A stretch of 64,000 bases of DNA from assembly GCF_000297055.2 (NCBI RefSeq), contig NC_022357.1, positions 1,054,001-1,118,000 of the forward strand, read 5' to 3'. This document shows positions 1 through 9,862 of this stretch, piece by piece. How positions within the stretch are numbered: the stretch's first letter is position 1; every line of letters begins with the position of its first letter. A model generated the notes under the pieces. It saw only the letters and a list, made by a program, of their open reading frames with translations, ran no database searches and was not told where the DNA came from. This stretch comes from Sulfuricella denitrificans skB26. Lineage in GTDB: Bacteria > Pseudomonadota > Gammaproteobacteria > Burkholderiales > Sulfuricellaceae. A program made the translations under genes and the position numbers.

Positions 1-1205
1 CCGCGAACGCTGGTGTCCAGATGGGAAAGGCTATCGCGCCTGTAGACGTCCTGGAAATAGACGGGCAGCCTTCCTCTTCTGATGTACCTAAAGCTCAGTA
101 TGGTGTTTCTGACACCGGTTTTGAGATTGCGCTGGACAGCATTGAAAGCGCGGTTGAAGAGGCGGATATTTACCTTGCTCTGGGGGAGAAGGACAGGGCT
201 ATTGCCAACCTGAAATATCAGATTGATTCCCACCCCAGATCAACTGCCGACCTCTGGTTTAAACTTATGGAAATCTATCATGATTTCGATATGCGGCCGG
301 AATTTGAGGCGCTGGTGACCGAATTTCGCCGGTATTTCAATATTGCTAAGCCAAACTGGGAAACGATGGCGTCTGGTGAGATCTCATCCCGCAGTATTGC
401 GGAGTTTCCGCGCCTGATGGGAAAAATATCTTCCACCTGGGGTAGCGCCGCTTGCCTTGAATACCTGCATCATCTCTTGCTGGACAACAAGGGTGGGCTG
501 CGGGAGGGGTTCGAGCTTGGCATAGCGAGCGATATTCTCCTGCTTATTCATCTTCTGGAAGGGATGCTTGGAAAGCTGCCTGCCGGTGAGGTGCCTTCCG
601 AGGAAAATAGAGCCCTGGAGTTCACTTTTGAGCCAAGCGTGCAGGTTGAACCCGAGAAAAATGATTTTTCATCGCATACCATCGAAGTAAGCGATCCGAC
701 TGTAGCGGAACTCGGCCCTCTTCTTGAGTTGGAGATTGTGCCACCAGTTGTTAAGAATTTTCCTGAACTAAATCAGGAAGACGCAGGCCAAGCGGTCTTG
801 CTCGAGGCTGAAAAGCGGGCGTTCAGCCTTGATCTAGGCACAGCAGGCGAACCTGAGAAAAGCCATCACGATCTGCCCAAACTGGAGTGGGACAATCTTC
901 CGGTAGTGGAGTCTGTCAGCGTCCTTGCAAGACCAGATCCGAGATCTGCGCTGGAAAGGCGTCATCCCAGAATTGTCGAGAACATTACCTTGATCTGGGG
1001 TGGGCTGGAAATTGTAAGCTATCTAAAAAGTCTCGTCGTTGACAGTCGAGGCGATCGAGAAGGTTTCGATAAGGAGGTCTTATCCGAGTTAATGATGCTC
1101 TCCACTATAGCGGTGGTTGATGAAGGCGTCACCGATATCTGGAGTTCGTCGGGTGAGAGCAAGCTGGCGGCGCAGGAAGCTTTAAAGCCGCGTAAGGCGG
1201 ATTAG
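1..1205 (+). CDS. FimV-like TPR protein with duplicated C-terminal domain (5' end may lie outside window)
   Basis: The frame is open to the left edge; the first ATG is at 21, giving 394 residues, but upstream codons are also open so the true start may be outside. Residues about 35-105 resemble the C-terminal helical repeat of FimV-type proteins (an ADIYLALGEKDRAI stretch followed by a second helix pair). A roughly 53-residue block occurs twice, near residues 128-180 (FPRLMGKISSTWG, then LLLDNKGGLREGFE) and near 315-367 (HPRIVENITLIWG, then LVVDSRGDREGFD). No signal peptide or membrane span is visible. FimV proteins organise polar machinery, but this one lacks the usual LysM and membrane parts, so only a scaffold-like role can be suggested. 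The function is unknown to me. Confidence 0.7.
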   Translation, partial: ANAGVQMGKAIAPVDVLEIDGQPSSSDVPKAQYGVSDTGFEIALDSIESAVEEADIYLALGEKDRAIANLKYQIDSHPRSTADLWFKLMEIYHDFDMRPEFEALVTEFRRYFNIAKPNWETMASGEISSRSIAEFPRLMGKISSTWGSAACLEYLHHLLLDNKGGLREGFELGIASDILLLIHLLEGMLGKLPAGEVPSEENRALEFTFEPSVQVEPEKNDFSSHTIEVSDPTVAELGPLLELEIVPPVVKNFPELNQEDAGQAVLLEAEKRAFSLDLGTAGEPEKSHHDLPKLEWDNLPVVESVSVLARPDPRSALERRHPRIVENITLIWGGLEIVSYLKSLVVDSRGDREGFDKEVLSELMMLSTIAVVDEGVTDIWSSSGESKLAAQEALKPRKAD

Positions 1206-1273
1206 CCCAGGCCGGATTTAACTGGCGCTGTCGGAGGTATAATGGCCGCCCTGATCAACGGAATTCGAAGAAC

Positions 1274-2047
1274 ATGACCCCGGTACTGGTGTTTGACATA
1301 GAAACGGTCCCCGATATAGCGGGATTGCGCAAGCTCAACGGGCTTGGGGATGAAATCGACTCGGCCCAAGTGGCGGAGATGGCCTTCCACCAACGTCGTC
1401 AGGTAACGGGCAACGACTTTCTGCAACTGCATGTGCAGCGTGTGGTAGCGATATCCTGCGCCCTGCGCGAGCGCGACAGCTTCCGCATCTGGTCGCTGGG
1501 CAATCCCGAGGACGACGAGGCGGAGTTGATCCGCCGCTTCTTCGAGGGCATCGAGAAATATACGCCGCAGATCGTGTCGTGGAACGGCAGTGGCTTCGAT
1601 CTGCCGGTGCTGCACTACCGCGCCATGATCCACGGCATCCAGGCGCCGCGCTACTGGGACATGGGCGAAGACGACCGCGAGTTCAAGTGGAACAACTACA
1701 TCAGCCGCTACCACACCCGCCATCTCGACCTGATGGACTTGCTTGCGCTCTACCAGCCACGCGCGAATGCACCGCTGGACCAGATTGCACAACTGGTCGG
1801 CCTGCCCGGCAAGCTCGGCATGGATGGCTCGAAGGTCTGGGATGCCTTCCAGAACGGCGAGATCGACGGTATCCGCAATTATTGCGAAACCGACGTCGCC
1901 AACACCTACCTGGTTTACCTGCGTTTCCAGCTGATGCGCGGCGCGTTGACGCGCGAGGCATACCAATCCGAGTGCGATCTGGTGCGCGCTACCTTGAGCA
2001 AGTCCGATGCGCCGCACTGGCAGGAGTTCCTGGCTCTGTGGAAATGA
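1274..2047 (+). CDS. Predicted 3'-5' exonuclease, PolB-like (DnaQ superfamily)
   Basis: This 257-residue protein begins MTPVLVFDIETVPD, where D8 and E10 form the DxE metal-binding motif of exonuclease I in the DEDD superfamily. A second acidic motif sits in IVSWNGSGFDLPVL near residue 110 and a third in YCETDVANTYLVY near 205. The order and length match the PolB-like 3'-5' exonuclease family (Pfam DNA_pol_B_exo2), a stand-alone proofreading-type nuclease domain with no polymerase. It should degrade single-stranded DNA or RNA ends in the cytoplasm; the physiological substrate is not established. It lies between a FimV-like gene and rlmD, in the same direction. Confidence 0.9.
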   Translation: MTPVLVFDIETVPDIAGLRKLNGLGDEIDSAQVAEMAFHQRRQVTGNDFLQLHVQRVVAISCALRERDSFRIWSLGNPEDDEAELIRRFFEGIEKYTPQIVSWNGSGFDLPVLHYRAMIHGIQAPRYWDMGEDDREFKWNNYISRYHTRHLDLMDLLALYQPRANAPLDQIAQLVGLPGKLGMDGSKVWDAFQNGEIDGIRNYCETDVANTYLVYLRFQLMRGALTREAYQSECDLVRATLSKSDAPHWQEFLALWK

Positions 2048-2139
2048 CTAATAAAATCTTTTGAACCGCAGCTGGAGTAAGGTGCGTCTCACGCATCTTT
2101 TGCACCGGTGCCGCACTCTATATTTACAGGTTTTTCAAA

Positions 2140-3438
2140 TTGAATCCCATGACCATTATTGAATCTCTCGACCACGAAGGGCGCGGCGTCGCCCATGTGG
2201 AAGGCAAAACCATCTTTATTGAAGGCGCCCTGCCCGGTGAAACGGTGGAATATTCCACCTTCAAGAAAAAGCCTAGCTACGAGCAGGCCACGGCCACGAA
2301 AATCCTCAAGCCCAGCTTCATGCGCGTCACGCCGCGTTGTCCGAGTTTCGGCCTGTGCGGCGGCTGCAGCATGCAGCATATGGAGGCCGGGGCGCAGGTT
2401 GCGGCCAAGCAGCGCGTGCTGGAAGACAACCTGTGGCATATCGGCAAGGTGAAGGCGGAGGAAATGCTCGCCGCCATCTATGGCCCACCCTGGGGCTATC
2501 GCCACCGAGCGAGGGTGTCGGTCAAATATGTGCGCAAGAAAGAGCGCGTCCTGGTTGGTTTCCATGAAAAACGCAGCAGCTTTATCGCCGACATGGAGAG
2601 CTGCGAAGTGCTGCCACCGCGCATTTCCGCCCTGCTCATGCCACTGCGCGCATTGGTCGAACAGCTTTCCATCCGTGAGCGCTTGCCGCAGGTGGAAGTA
2701 GCGCTGGGTCAGGATGTCGACGTGCTGGTGCTGCGCATCATGGATCCGTTGAACGAGCAGGATGAAGCGCTGCTGCGGGCGTTCGCGGACAGGCATCGGG
2801 TTCAGTTTTTCCTGCAGTCCAAGGGCCCCGATACGGTGCAACCGTTTTATCCGCTGGATGCGCCGGAGCTCAACTACACCTTGCCGGATTTCGACATCGT
2901 GATGCCGTTTCGACCCACCGAATTCACCCAGGTCAACCCGGATATCAATCGCGTGTTGGTGCGCCGCGCAATTAACTTGCTCGATCCGAAGCCGGGCGAG
3001 CGCATCGCCGACCTGTTCTGCGGGCTGGGTAATTTCAGCCTGCCGATCGCCCGGCGCGGTGCTGACGTGGTGGGGGTTGAAGGCAGCGCCAGCCTGGTGC
3101 AGCGTGCGCAGGCGAATGCCGAGGTTAACGGTTTATCGGCGCGGGCACGTTTTGTCGAGGCGAATCTGTTCGAGACGGATGCCGTCGGCCTGAAAAAACT
3201 GGGGCATTTCGATAAAATGCTGATCGACCCGCCGTGCGATGGCGCGGCAGAAGTGATCAAGGCGCTGGCGGAAGACGGGCCGCAGCGCATCGTCTACGTG
3301 TCGTGCAGCCCGGCTACGCTGGCGCGCGATGCCGGAGTGCTGGTGCATGAAAAAGGCTATAGGCTGAAAGCCGCCGGCGTGGTCAACATGTTCCCGCATA
3401 CCGCGCACGTCGAATCCATCGCCCTGTTCGAGAAATAA
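2140..3438 (+). CDS. rlmD: 23S rRNA (uracil-1939-C5)-methyltransferase RlmD
   Basis: The protein is 432 residues from a TTG at 2140; an ATG at 2149 (MTIIESL) is an equally good start and neither has a strong ribosome site. An N-terminal TRAM domain (about 5-60) is followed by the iron-sulfur cysteines C67, C73 and C76 ([10 protein letters not shown]) with a fourth Cys in MESCEVL. The SAM-binding motif [13 protein letters not shown] lies near 290, and the catalytic cysteine is C389 in [12 protein letters not shown]. This is the full RlmD architecture, distinguishing it from RlmC and TrmA. It methylates U1939 of 23S rRNA using SAM. A strong terminator follows the stop codon directly. Confidence 0.95.
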   Translation: MNPMTIIESLDHEGRGVAHVEGKTIFIEGALPGETVEYSTFKKKPSYEQATATKILKPSFMRVTPRCPSFGLCGGCSMQHMEAGAQVAAKQRVLEDNLWHIGKVKAEEMLAAIYGPPWGYRHRARVSVKYVRKKERVLVGFHEKRSSFIADMESCEVLPPRISALLMPLRALVEQLSIRERLPQVEVALGQDVDVLVLRIMDPLNEQDEALLRAFADRHRVQFFLQSKGPDTVQPFYPLDAPELNYTLPDFDIVMPFRPTEFTQVNPDINRVLVRRAINLLDPKPGERIADLFCGLGNFSLPIARRGADVVGVEGSASLVQRAQANAEVNGLSARARFVEANLFETDAVGLKKLGHFDKMLIDPPCDGAAEVIKALAEDGPQRIVYVSCSPATLARDAGVLVHEKGYRLKAAGVVNMFPHTAHVESIALFEK

Positions 3439-3466
3439 AAAAGGGCGGCCACGGCCGCCCTTTTTT
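3439..3466. terminator. Bidirectional rho-independent terminator between rlmD and the BI-1 gene
   Basis: A GGGCGG stem (3443-3448) pairs with CCGCCC (3455-3460). An A-run precedes it and six T follow it, so it can terminate rlmD on the plus strand and the convergent Bax-inhibitor gene on the minus strand. Confidence 0.92.
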
Positions 3467-3481
3467 GATGTTGCGCGGTGT

Positions 3482-4171
3482 CTAGTCGCGTTCGCCGGTG
3501 AGCGCCATCAGAAGCGATAGCAGGTGGACGAACAGGTTGTAGATGTCCAGGTAAATCGCCAGGGTGGCCATGATGTAATTGGTTTCCCCGCCGGTGACGA
3601 CGCGACTGACGTCATACAGGATGAAGCCGGAGAAAATCAGCACGGCAATCGCGGAGATGGTGAGCTGCATCGCCGGAATCTGGAAGAACATGTTGGCAAT
3701 CATGGCGACGATCAGCAGGATCAGCCCGATGAACAGGAACTTGCCCATGAAGCTGAAATCTTTCTTGGTTACCGTGGCAATGGTCGCCAGGGAGAAGAAG
3801 ATCAAACCCGTGCCGCCTGCCGCCATTCCGACCAGCTGTGCGCCGTTTCTCAGATGCAGAGCGGCTTGCAGAATAGGTCCGAGTATCAGGCCCATGAAGA
3901 AGGTGAGGCCAAGCAGGAGTACGATACCGAGGCTGTTTTCGCGGTTTTTGCTGATCCCCCAGAACAGGCCGAACATCACCGCCATCATGAGGATGAAGCC
4001 CATAAACGGGCTTTGCGCCATGAACGAGAAGTTCAGGTTGATGCCGATCACCGCGCCGATCACCGTCGGAACCATGCTCAAACCGAGCAGCATATAGGTG
4101 TTGCGCAATACCTTGTTGGCAGCAAGGGCCAGTTCGGTTGTTTGTGACGTCATTCGCAGTTCAGGTTGCAT
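3482..4171 (-). CDS. Bax inhibitor-1 / YccA family membrane protein
   Basis: This 229-residue protein is almost entirely hydrophobic, with seven predicted transmembrane helices. It carries the family signature of UPF0005/BI-1 proteins: an NxTYxLLGLSM-like first helix and a C-terminal helix pair with SGFILYDVSRVV followed by LAIYLDIYNLFVHLL. The conserved aspartates in these last two helices correspond to the pH-sensing pair of bacterial BI-1 proteins. Members act as calcium leak channels or interact with the FtsH/HflKC protease (YccA). It is convergent with rlmD and shares its terminator. The start MQPELRM at 4171 could also be the Met seven codons later (4153). Confidence 0.92.
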   Translation of the reverse strand: MQPELRMTSQTTELALAANKVLRNTYMLLGLSMVPTVIGAVIGINLNFSFMAQSPFMGFILMMAVMFGLFWGISKNRENSLGIVLLLGLTFFMGLILGPILQAALHLRNGAQLVGMAAGGTGLIFFSLATIATVTKKDFSFMGKFLFIGLILLIVAMIANMFFQIPAMQLTISAIAVLIFSGFILYDVSRVVTGGETNYIMATLAIYLDIYNLFVHLLSLLMALTGERD

Positions 4172-4276
4172 CCGTTAACTCCTATTACAAAAAAGACATG
4201 AGTAAGACTACGCAATTCGGGTTAAAGTTTCAAGCACTGGTCAATATTGGTGGCAAACGGTATCATGACGGCCATT

Positions 4277-4364
4277 GGAAGGTTGGCCGAGTGGTTTAAG
4301 GCAGCAGTCTTGAAAACTGCCGATCTGAAAGGATCCGTGAGTTCGAATCTCACACCTTCCGCCA
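4277..4364 (+). tRNA. tRNA-Ser (UGA)
   Basis: The acceptor GGAAGGT (4277-4283) pairs with ACCTTCC (4354-4360), followed by discriminator G and an encoded CCA (4362-4364). The anticodon stem is GCAGT/ACTGC with a CTTGAAA loop giving anticodon TGA. A long variable arm and the GTTCGAATC T-loop confirm a class II serine tRNA. Confidence 0.97.
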
Positions 4365-4543
4365 ATTCGATATCCAGCACTATCCATAAAAGTACTCAAT
4401 CCCCTGTAAATTTAGGGTATCGCCTTCCGTTCCAAACAAGTCGAGGAATTGAAGCGCATCAAGTGGCGCGCTTCTGCCACAAAGCCATAACCAGAAATAA
4501 ACCAAGGCAAAATAGCGCCTTTCTTCGCAATATCCGGAGCATC

Positions 4544-6874
4544 ATGATTACCAGCATCACCCAACGCATCGCTCAGGAACTTTTCGTTCATCCCAATCAA
4601 GTCCAGGCCGCTGTCGATCTGCTCGACGGGGGCGCCACGGTTCCCTTCATCTCGCGCTACCGCAAGGAAGCGACCGGCAGCCTCGACGACACCCAGATGC
4701 GCACGCTGGAAGAGCGCCTGCGCTACCTGCGCGAGCTGGAGGAAAGGCGCAGCGCCATCCTCAAGAGCGTCGCCGAGCAGGGCAAGCTCAGCGCGGAGCT
4801 GGAAAAGGAATTGCTCGGCGCCGACAGCAAGGTACGCCTGGAAGACCTCTATCTGCCCTACAAGCCTAAGCGCCGCACCAAGGCGATGATCGCCCGAGAG
4901 GCAGGCCTGGAGCCGCTGGCAGAGGTGCTGCTGGCTGACCCCATGCGGGTGCCGGAAGAGGCCGCGCTGGCTTACGTCGATGCCGACAAAGGCGTGGCCG
5001 ACGTCAAAGCCGCGCTGGAAGGCGCACGCCATATCCTGATGGAGAAGTTTTCAGAGGATGCCGAATTGCTTGGGAAATTGCGCGACTACCTGTGGGATAA
5101 CGGCGTGCTCAAATCCACCCTGGTGGCAGGCAAGGAGATTGAAGGCGCAAAATTCCGCGACTATTTCGATTCCCGCGAACCGCTGAAAGCCATTCCCTCG
5201 CACCGTGCGCTGGCGCAACTGCGCGGACGCAACGAAGGTTTCCTGCAACTGGCTCTGGTGTTGGAGGAAGACGAGCAGGCGCAGGGACGTGCCGCGCCAC
5301 CCAACCGCTGCGAACAGATGATCGCCCGGCGTTTTCTTGTAAAGCCCCCTCTCGCACAGACGGGAGAGGGCGGGCGTCCCGCCGACAAATGGCTGAATGA
5401 AACCGTGCGCTGGGCGTGGCGGGTGAAGATTTTCCTGCACCTCGACCTGGAATTGACCAGCCGTTTGCGCGAAGCCGCCGAGGCCGAAGCGATCCGTGTG
5501 TTCGCACGCAATCTTCACGACCTGCTGCTCGCCGCGCCAGCCGGGCCGCGCACTACCATCGGCCTCGATCCGGGGCTGCGCTCCGGGGTAAAAGTGGCAG
5601 TGGTGGACACTACCGGCAAGCTGGTCGATTTCTCCACCATCTATCCGCACGAACCCAAGCGCGAGTGGGAAAAGTCCGTCGCGGTGATTGCGGCGCTGGC
5701 CACCAAGCACCGCGCCGAACTGATCAGTATCGGCAACGGTACCGCCTCGCGCGAAACCGACAAGCTGGCGAATGAGGTGATCAAGCGTCACCCCGATCTG
5801 AAACTGCAAAAGCTGGTGGTGTCGGAAGCTGGCGCCTCGGTGTATTCCGCCTCTGAACTCGCAGCGCGCGAGTTCCCCGACGTCGACGTGACCATACGCG
5901 GCGCGGTGTCCATCGCCCGCCGCCTGCAAGACCCGCTCGCCGAACTGGTGAAGATCGACCCCAAATCTATCGGTGTCGGCCAGTACCAGCACGACGTCAA
6001 CCAGTACGATCTGGCGCGCGGCTTGGACGCAGTAGTGGAGGACTGCGTCAACAAGGTCGGAGTGGACGTGAATACCGCCTCGGCGCCGTTGCTGGCACGC
6101 ATTTCCGGGCTGAACGCCACGCTCGCCGGGAATATCGTGGACTACCGCGACCAGTACGGCGCCTTTTCAAGCCGCTCGGCGCTGAAAAAGGTTCCGCGCC
6201 TCGGCGACAAGACCTTCGAGCAAGCAGCCGGTTTCCTGCGTATCATGAACGGCGATAACCCGCTCGACGCCTCCGCCGTTCACCCGGAATCCTATCCGCT
6301 GGTGGAGCGGATCGTCGCCCGCCTCAAGGTCGGCATCAAGGGATTGATCGGCGACAGCAATACCCTGCGCCGCCTCGCGCCGACCGAGTTCACCGACGAG
6401 AAGTTTGGTCTGCCGACGGTGAAGGACATCCTCTCCGAACTGGAAAAACCCGGGCGCGACCCGCGCCCGGAATTCAAAACCGCCACCTTCCAGGAAGGGG
6501 TGGAAGAGCTCAAGGATTTGCAGCCCGGCATGATCCTCGAAGGCGTGGTGACCAACGTCGCCAACTTCGGCGCTTTCGTCGATATCGGCGTGCACCAGGA
6601 TGGCCTGGTACACATCTCGGCGCTGGCGCAAAAATTCGTCAAAGACCCGCACAGCATCGTCAAGGCAGGAGATGTGGTGCGGGTCAAGGTGCTGGAAATT
6701 GACCCTATCCGACGCCGCATCGCGCTCACCATGCGCCTCAGCGATGACACAGCACCTGCCGCGTCGACACTGCGCAACGAACCTTCACGCAAGCCACAGG
6801 CCAAACGCGAGCCGGCGCCTCAAGTTGGAGGCGCGATGGCAGCGGCAATGGCCAAGTTGCGCAAGGGTGGATAA
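4544..6874 (+). CDS. tex: Tex family RNA-binding transcription accessory protein
   Basis: The chosen start is the ATG at 4544 with GGAG eight bases upstream; longer readings would run through tRNA-Ser and are rejected. The 776-residue product has the Tex order: N-terminal helical domain, YqgF/RNase H-like domain ([19 protein letters not shown] near 345), helix-hairpin-helix segment ([14 protein letters not shown] near 510), and a C-terminal S1 domain ([21 protein letters not shown] near 660). Tex binds RNA and affects transcription and toxin or stress gene expression in several bacteria. Oddity: about ten residues ([11 protein letters not shown]) sit just before [16 protein letters not shown] where relatives have a short turn; the DNA for it is a CCCTCTC/GAGAGGG hairpin (5347-5370), suggesting an in-frame repeat insertion. 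Confidence 0.95.
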   Translation: MITSITQRIAQELFVHPNQVQAAVDLLDGGATVPFISRYRKEATGSLDDTQMRTLEERLRYLRELEERRSAILKSVAEQGKLSAELEKELLGADSKVRLEDLYLPYKPKRRTKAMIAREAGLEPLAEVLLADPMRVPEEAALAYVDADKGVADVKAALEGARHILMEKFSEDAELLGKLRDYLWDNGVLKSTLVAGKEIEGAKFRDYFDSREPLKAIPSHRALAQLRGRNEGFLQLALVLEEDEQAQGRAAPPNRCEQMIARRFLVKPPLAQTGEGGRPADKWLNETVRWAWRVKIFLHLDLELTSRLREAAEAEAIRVFARNLHDLLLAAPAGPRTTIGLDPGLRSGVKVAVVDTTGKLVDFSTIYPHEPKREWEKSVAVIAALATKHRAELISIGNGTASRETDKLANEVIKRHPDLKLQKLVVSEAGASVYSASELAAREFPDVDVTIRGAVSIARRLQDPLAELVKIDPKSIGVGQYQHDVNQYDLARGLDAVVEDCVNKVGVDVNTASAPLLARISGLNATLAGNIVDYRDQYGAFSSRSALKKVPRLGDKTFEQAAGFLRIMNGDNPLDASAVHPESYPLVERIVARLKVGIKGLIGDSNTLRRLAPTEFTDEKFGLPTVKDILSELEKPGRDPRPEFKTATFQEGVEELKDLQPGMILEGVVTNVANFGAFVDIGVHQDGLVHISALAQKFVKDPHSIVKAGDVVRVKVLEIDPIRRRIALTMRLSDDTAPAASTLRNEPSRKPQAKREPAPQVGGAMAAAMAKLRKGG
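5347..5370. repeat. Small palindromic element inside tex
   Basis: CCCTCTC (5347-5353) and GAGAGGG (5364-5370) form a 7-bp stem with a 10-nt loop. It encodes the extra residues in Tex. A related CCCTCTC...GAGAGGG palindrome lies in the intergenic space at 39737-39772. Confidence 0.55.
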
Positions 6875-6913
6875 TCACGAAATCATGAACAGGTGTCTCG
6901 GGGTGGTTTCGTA

Positions 6914-7570
6914 ATGCAGATTTTCGACCGTGACGCACTCGAGTCGGCGGTTCGCTCCGGGCGACGAGCATTTACTGAATGCGATTTTTCCAATGCGGAT
7001 TTGTCCAGATTGGACTTGTCGGCCATCGAGTTCTCCAATTGCGAGATCACGAGGGTTAATCTGCGCGGAGCGAGTATTTGCGACAGCGCCTGGATTTCGT
7101 GCAGAGGGGTCGGAGCAAGCCTGCATGCGACTGATTGCAGTGATACAAGCTTCTTGCGGTGCAATTTCTCAAATACGGATTGGCGCGGTGCAAGGCTTTC
7201 GTCTGCACGCTTCGAAGGCTGCAAGCTAACGGGCGCCAACTTCAGCGATGCTCGTCTGCTGGGCATCCATTTCGAGCGCTGCCTGCTCGTCAGCGCAATA
7301 CTTCGGGGCGTGTCATTCCGTAAGAGTGAACTTATAGGGCTTGATTTCACCGACGCCGACCTTGGTGGCGCCGATTTCCGCGATGCCGTGTTAACGGAGT
7401 GCAGCTTGCGAGAGGCATCGCTACGGACAGCTTCGTTTCTCAATGCTGATCTGCGTGGATGTGATCTCGGTAGTCTGAATTTTAGTGACGCAGGGGCGTT
7501 ACGTGGTGCAATTATCTCCAGCTCTCAGGCAACGGAGCTTCTCGGCGGTTTCGGTTTGACAGTGCTTTAG
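6914..7570 (+). CDS. Pentapeptide repeat protein
   Basis: From the ATG at 6914 (GGGGTGG eight bases upstream) the protein is 218 residues; a GTG at 6893 would add seven. It is built of pentapeptide repeats of the A(D/N)Lxx kind (CDFSNADLSRLDLSAI, CNFSNTDWRGARLSS, LDFTDADLGGADFRDA, LNADLRGCDLGSLNF), predicting a right-handed quadrilateral beta helix over nearly the whole length. Relatives include gyrase-protecting DNA mimics (Qnr/MfpA), but many have no known role and no gyrase-specific feature can be read here. No signal peptide is present. It lies 39 bases after tex, in the same direction. Confidence 0.85.
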   Translation: MQIFDRDALESAVRSGRRAFTECDFSNADLSRLDLSAIEFSNCEITRVNLRGASICDSAWISCRGVGASLHATDCSDTSFLRCNFSNTDWRGARLSSARFEGCKLTGANFSDARLLGIHFERCLLVSAILRGVSFRKSELIGLDFTDADLGGADFRDAVLTECSLREASLRTASFLNADLRGCDLGSLNFSDAGALRGAIISSSQATELLGGFGLTVL

Positions 7571-7923
7571 GTGACTTACCCATTGATATGCTACTTACCG
7601 CTTTTTTTGAACATATCAGGAAAAAGCAGAACCGGCTCTGGAGTTGGGTAATAGTCTCAAAAGTGCACGAGGGACGTTGAAAAAGTCTCTCCATTACAGA
7701 CACTCACTCAAACCAAATGGTTTTTTCGGAATTATTTCCATCGTTCGAAATTGCTTGCAGCCCTATGAGGCGGCTGTGTACCAAGAGAAGTAAGTCGGCA
7801 TTATTACAAACCGACCCGAACCTATCTTTCCAGGCAAGCTTCTAATTATTAGAATATTTTTGTCCGCCTAATACCATAGATGGTAAAATGGTCTAATTGT
7901 TAACCTTATTTTGCGAAGTCTAA
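7571..7923. other. Intergenic region, no gene seen
   Basis: This 353-base region between the pentapeptide gene and a PEP-CTERM gene is AT-rich in its right half. A TACCAT-AG-ATGGTA inverted repeat (7872-7885) lies about 40 bases before the start of the downstream gene and could be an operator. No convincing ORF or RNA was found. Confidence 0.4.
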
Positions 7924-8583
7924 ATGAAATCTAAGATATTGTTCATTCTATCCTTGACTGTTTTGTTGTCAGGCACTGCCAATGCTGCAACCACTAGCTT
8001 CTTTACCGGTTCGGAGGTTGCGACACTTGTGGCATCTGGAGCGACCTCTGATACCATCAGTAGCAATGGTTATCTGTTCACTTATACCCGTGATAAATTA
8101 TTTACCGGTGGGGTTAGCACAGCTGAGCCAGGCCGATATGTTAGAGTTCCATGGCCTGATGGCGTGGAAGCGCAAGCTGTGACTGTTGGCCCGGTCAGTA
8201 AACCGCAAATCACAATAAGCCGGGTCGATGGGAACGTCTTCGACATTACTGCCTTCACTGCTAAATTGCTTGCCAGCTCGGGTGGAGCAGGCGGCGCATT
8301 TGAAGTGGTTCCTCTTATTAACGGCGAAGACAAATACAAAGACCCCGTTGCTTTCAATGCCACAGGGTATACAAACCAGATATTTTCATACGGTTCCCCT
8401 TCCACGTCGTTACTGACAGGGGCTGACGCGTATAAATTCAGTCTGTACGTCGACTTCGCCTTGACGGGCCTCACTCTGGTGGATGCCAGCACTACGCCAG
8501 TCCCAGTTCCAGCAGCTTTATGGTTATTTGGAACAGGGCTGATTGGTTTGGCCGGTGTTATTCGCAAGCGCAAAACAACTTAA
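7924..8583 (+). CDS. PEP-CTERM (VPVPA-type) sorted extracellular protein
   Basis: This 219-residue protein has an N-terminal signal peptide (hydrophobic residues 5-18, cleavage likely after TANA) and a C-terminal sorting tail: VPVPAALWLFGTGLIGLAGV followed by basic RKRK. That tripartite tail (motif, transmembrane helix, arginine-rich end) is recognised by exosortase systems, which export proteins with exopolysaccharide. The middle part is beta-rich and of unknown function. No exosortase gene is in the window. A terminator follows at 8607. Confidence 0.85.
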   Translation: MKSKILFILSLTVLLSGTANAATTSFFTGSEVATLVASGATSDTISSNGYLFTYTRDKLFTGGVSTAEPGRYVRVPWPDGVEAQAVTVGPVSKPQITISRVDGNVFDITAFTAKLLASSGGAGGAFEVVPLINGEDKYKDPVAFNATGYTNQIFSYGSPSTSLLTGADAYKFSLYVDFALTGLTLVDASTTPVPVPAALWLFGTGLIGLAGVIRKRKTT

Positions 8584-8606
8584 TTGGCGTTCTTGCTTAC
8601 GAAGAC

Positions 8607-8630
8607 GGCGGCCAATTGGTCGCCTTTTTT
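8607..8630 (+). terminator. Rho-independent terminator after the PEP-CTERM gene
   Basis: GGCGGCC (8607-8613) pairs with GGTCGCC (8618-8624) around an AATT loop with one G-T pair, and six T follow. Confidence 0.8.
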
Positions 8631-8785
8631 GTTTGTGGGTTCGTTTGCTGAAGGTCTTGCTTTCATCTGGTGCGAAGGACCGAAAAGGGTCGCGAAGGAA
8701 GTTGATCTTTCCATGCGGCAGACGTTGATTAGCAGGGAAATCGGATAGGGCGCGCTACGAGGGGTTGTTACCAGTTGCAACGCCT

Positions 8786-9862
8786 TCATCCCAGCAGGGC
8801 GACGCTTTTTACCTGGGCAAAAACCATTGTACCCGGCTGAAGACCTAGAAGGGTGCGGGATTTGCGGGTGACCCTCGCCAGTAGCGGGACGCCTCCCGTA
8901 TCGAGTTTAATCATGACCTGAGACGGGTTCTCGTCGGCAATTTCCACTACTTGGGCCGGCAGGATGTTGAGGATGCTGGAATCGTCGTGATGCTCCAGCG
9001 CGAGGCTCACATCGCGGGCATGGATGCGCAGGCGCATGGGATGCCCTGGTGCTTGGGTTTGCCGGGCGACACTGATGCTGCCGCCGCTGTAATCCAGTCG
9101 GGTGAGGCGGAAAGTGTCGTCATGTTCTCCGATCACTGTATCCAGCACCACGCCCGCCTCGTCGCCGTGGGCCAGGGGTAGATCCAGGCGCGCCAGCATG
9201 GCATGAAGCGGCCCATGGGCCACGGTTTTCCCCCTATCCATCAGCACCATATGGTCGGCCAGCCGCGCTACTTCATCCGGAGAGTGGCTGACATAGATGA
9301 CCGGGATCGATAGTTCGTCGTGGAGGCGCTCCAGATAGGGAAGGATGTCCTTCTTGCTGGCCAGGTCCAGCGCGGCCAAGGGCTCATCCATCAGGAGCAG
9401 GCGCGGGCTGGAGAGCAGCGCCCGGGCGATCGCCACGCGTTGCCGCTCGCCGCCGGACAAATGCGCCGGGTTGTGGTCGAGAAGTTGCCCGATGCCGACC
9501 AGTTCGACAGCTTGCTCAAAACTCACCCGTCGTTCCGCCGCCGGGATGCGCTTCCAGCCATATTCCAGGTTGCGGCGCACGTTCAGGTGAGGAAACAGGC
9601 TGGCTTCCTGAAACACATACCCCAGAGGGCGGCGGTGGGTGGGCAGGAAGAAACCGTTGTTTTCATCCTGCCAGATCTCGCCGTTCACGGCGAGATAGCC
9701 GTCCGGCGCGCGTTCCAGTCCGGCGAGGCAGCGTAGCACCGTGGTTTTGCCCGATCCCGAGTTGCCGAACAGCGCGGTCACTCCCTTTCCCGGTGCATCG
9801 AACGAAGCGTTCAGCCGGAAATCACCGAGGGCCAGGCTGAACCGGGCAGACAGGCTGCTCAT
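8786..9862 (-). CDS. modC: Molybdate ABC transporter ATP-binding protein ModC
   Basis: This 358-residue protein has Walker [10 protein letters not shown] (about 33-41), ABC signature [15 protein letters not shown], Walker [14 protein letters not shown] and the switch His in [10 protein letters not shown]-terminal Mop/TOBE domain (about 285-358: [21 protein letters not shown]) binds molybdate in ModC proteins and separates it from other importers. It overlaps modB by 4 bases and is the last gene of modABC. The complex imports molybdate for molybdenum cofactor enzymes such as nitrate reductase. Confidence 0.95.
   Translation of the reverse strand: MSSLSARFSLALGDFRLNASFDAPGKGVTALFGNSGSGKTTVLRCLAGLERAPDGYLAVNGEIWQDENNGFFLPTHRRPLGYVFQEASLFPHLNVRRNLEYGWKRIPAAERRVSFEQAVELVGIGQLLDHNPAHLSGGERQRVAIARALLSSPRLLLMDEPLAALDLASKKDILPYLERLHDELSIPVIYVSHSPDEVARLADHMVLMDRGKTVAHGPLHAMLARLDLPLAHGDEAGVVLDTVIGEHDDTFRLTRLDYSGGSISVARQTQAPGHPMRLRIHARDVSLALEHHDDSSILNILPAQVVEIADENPSQVMIKLDTGGVPLLARVTRKSRTLLGLQPGTMVFAQVKSVALLG

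Noticed and set aside
1202-2017. Long minus-strand open frame opposite the exonuclease
   Set aside because: It mirrors the coding gene on the other strand and has no recognisable domain; the plus-strand protein has full family motifs.
4247-4543. Extended N-terminus for tex
   Set aside because: It runs through tRNA-Ser(UGA); the ATG at 4544 has a good ribosome site and fits the family start.
5051-5992. 313-codon minus-strand frame opposite tex
   Set aside because: Antisense shadow; no domain or ribosome site.
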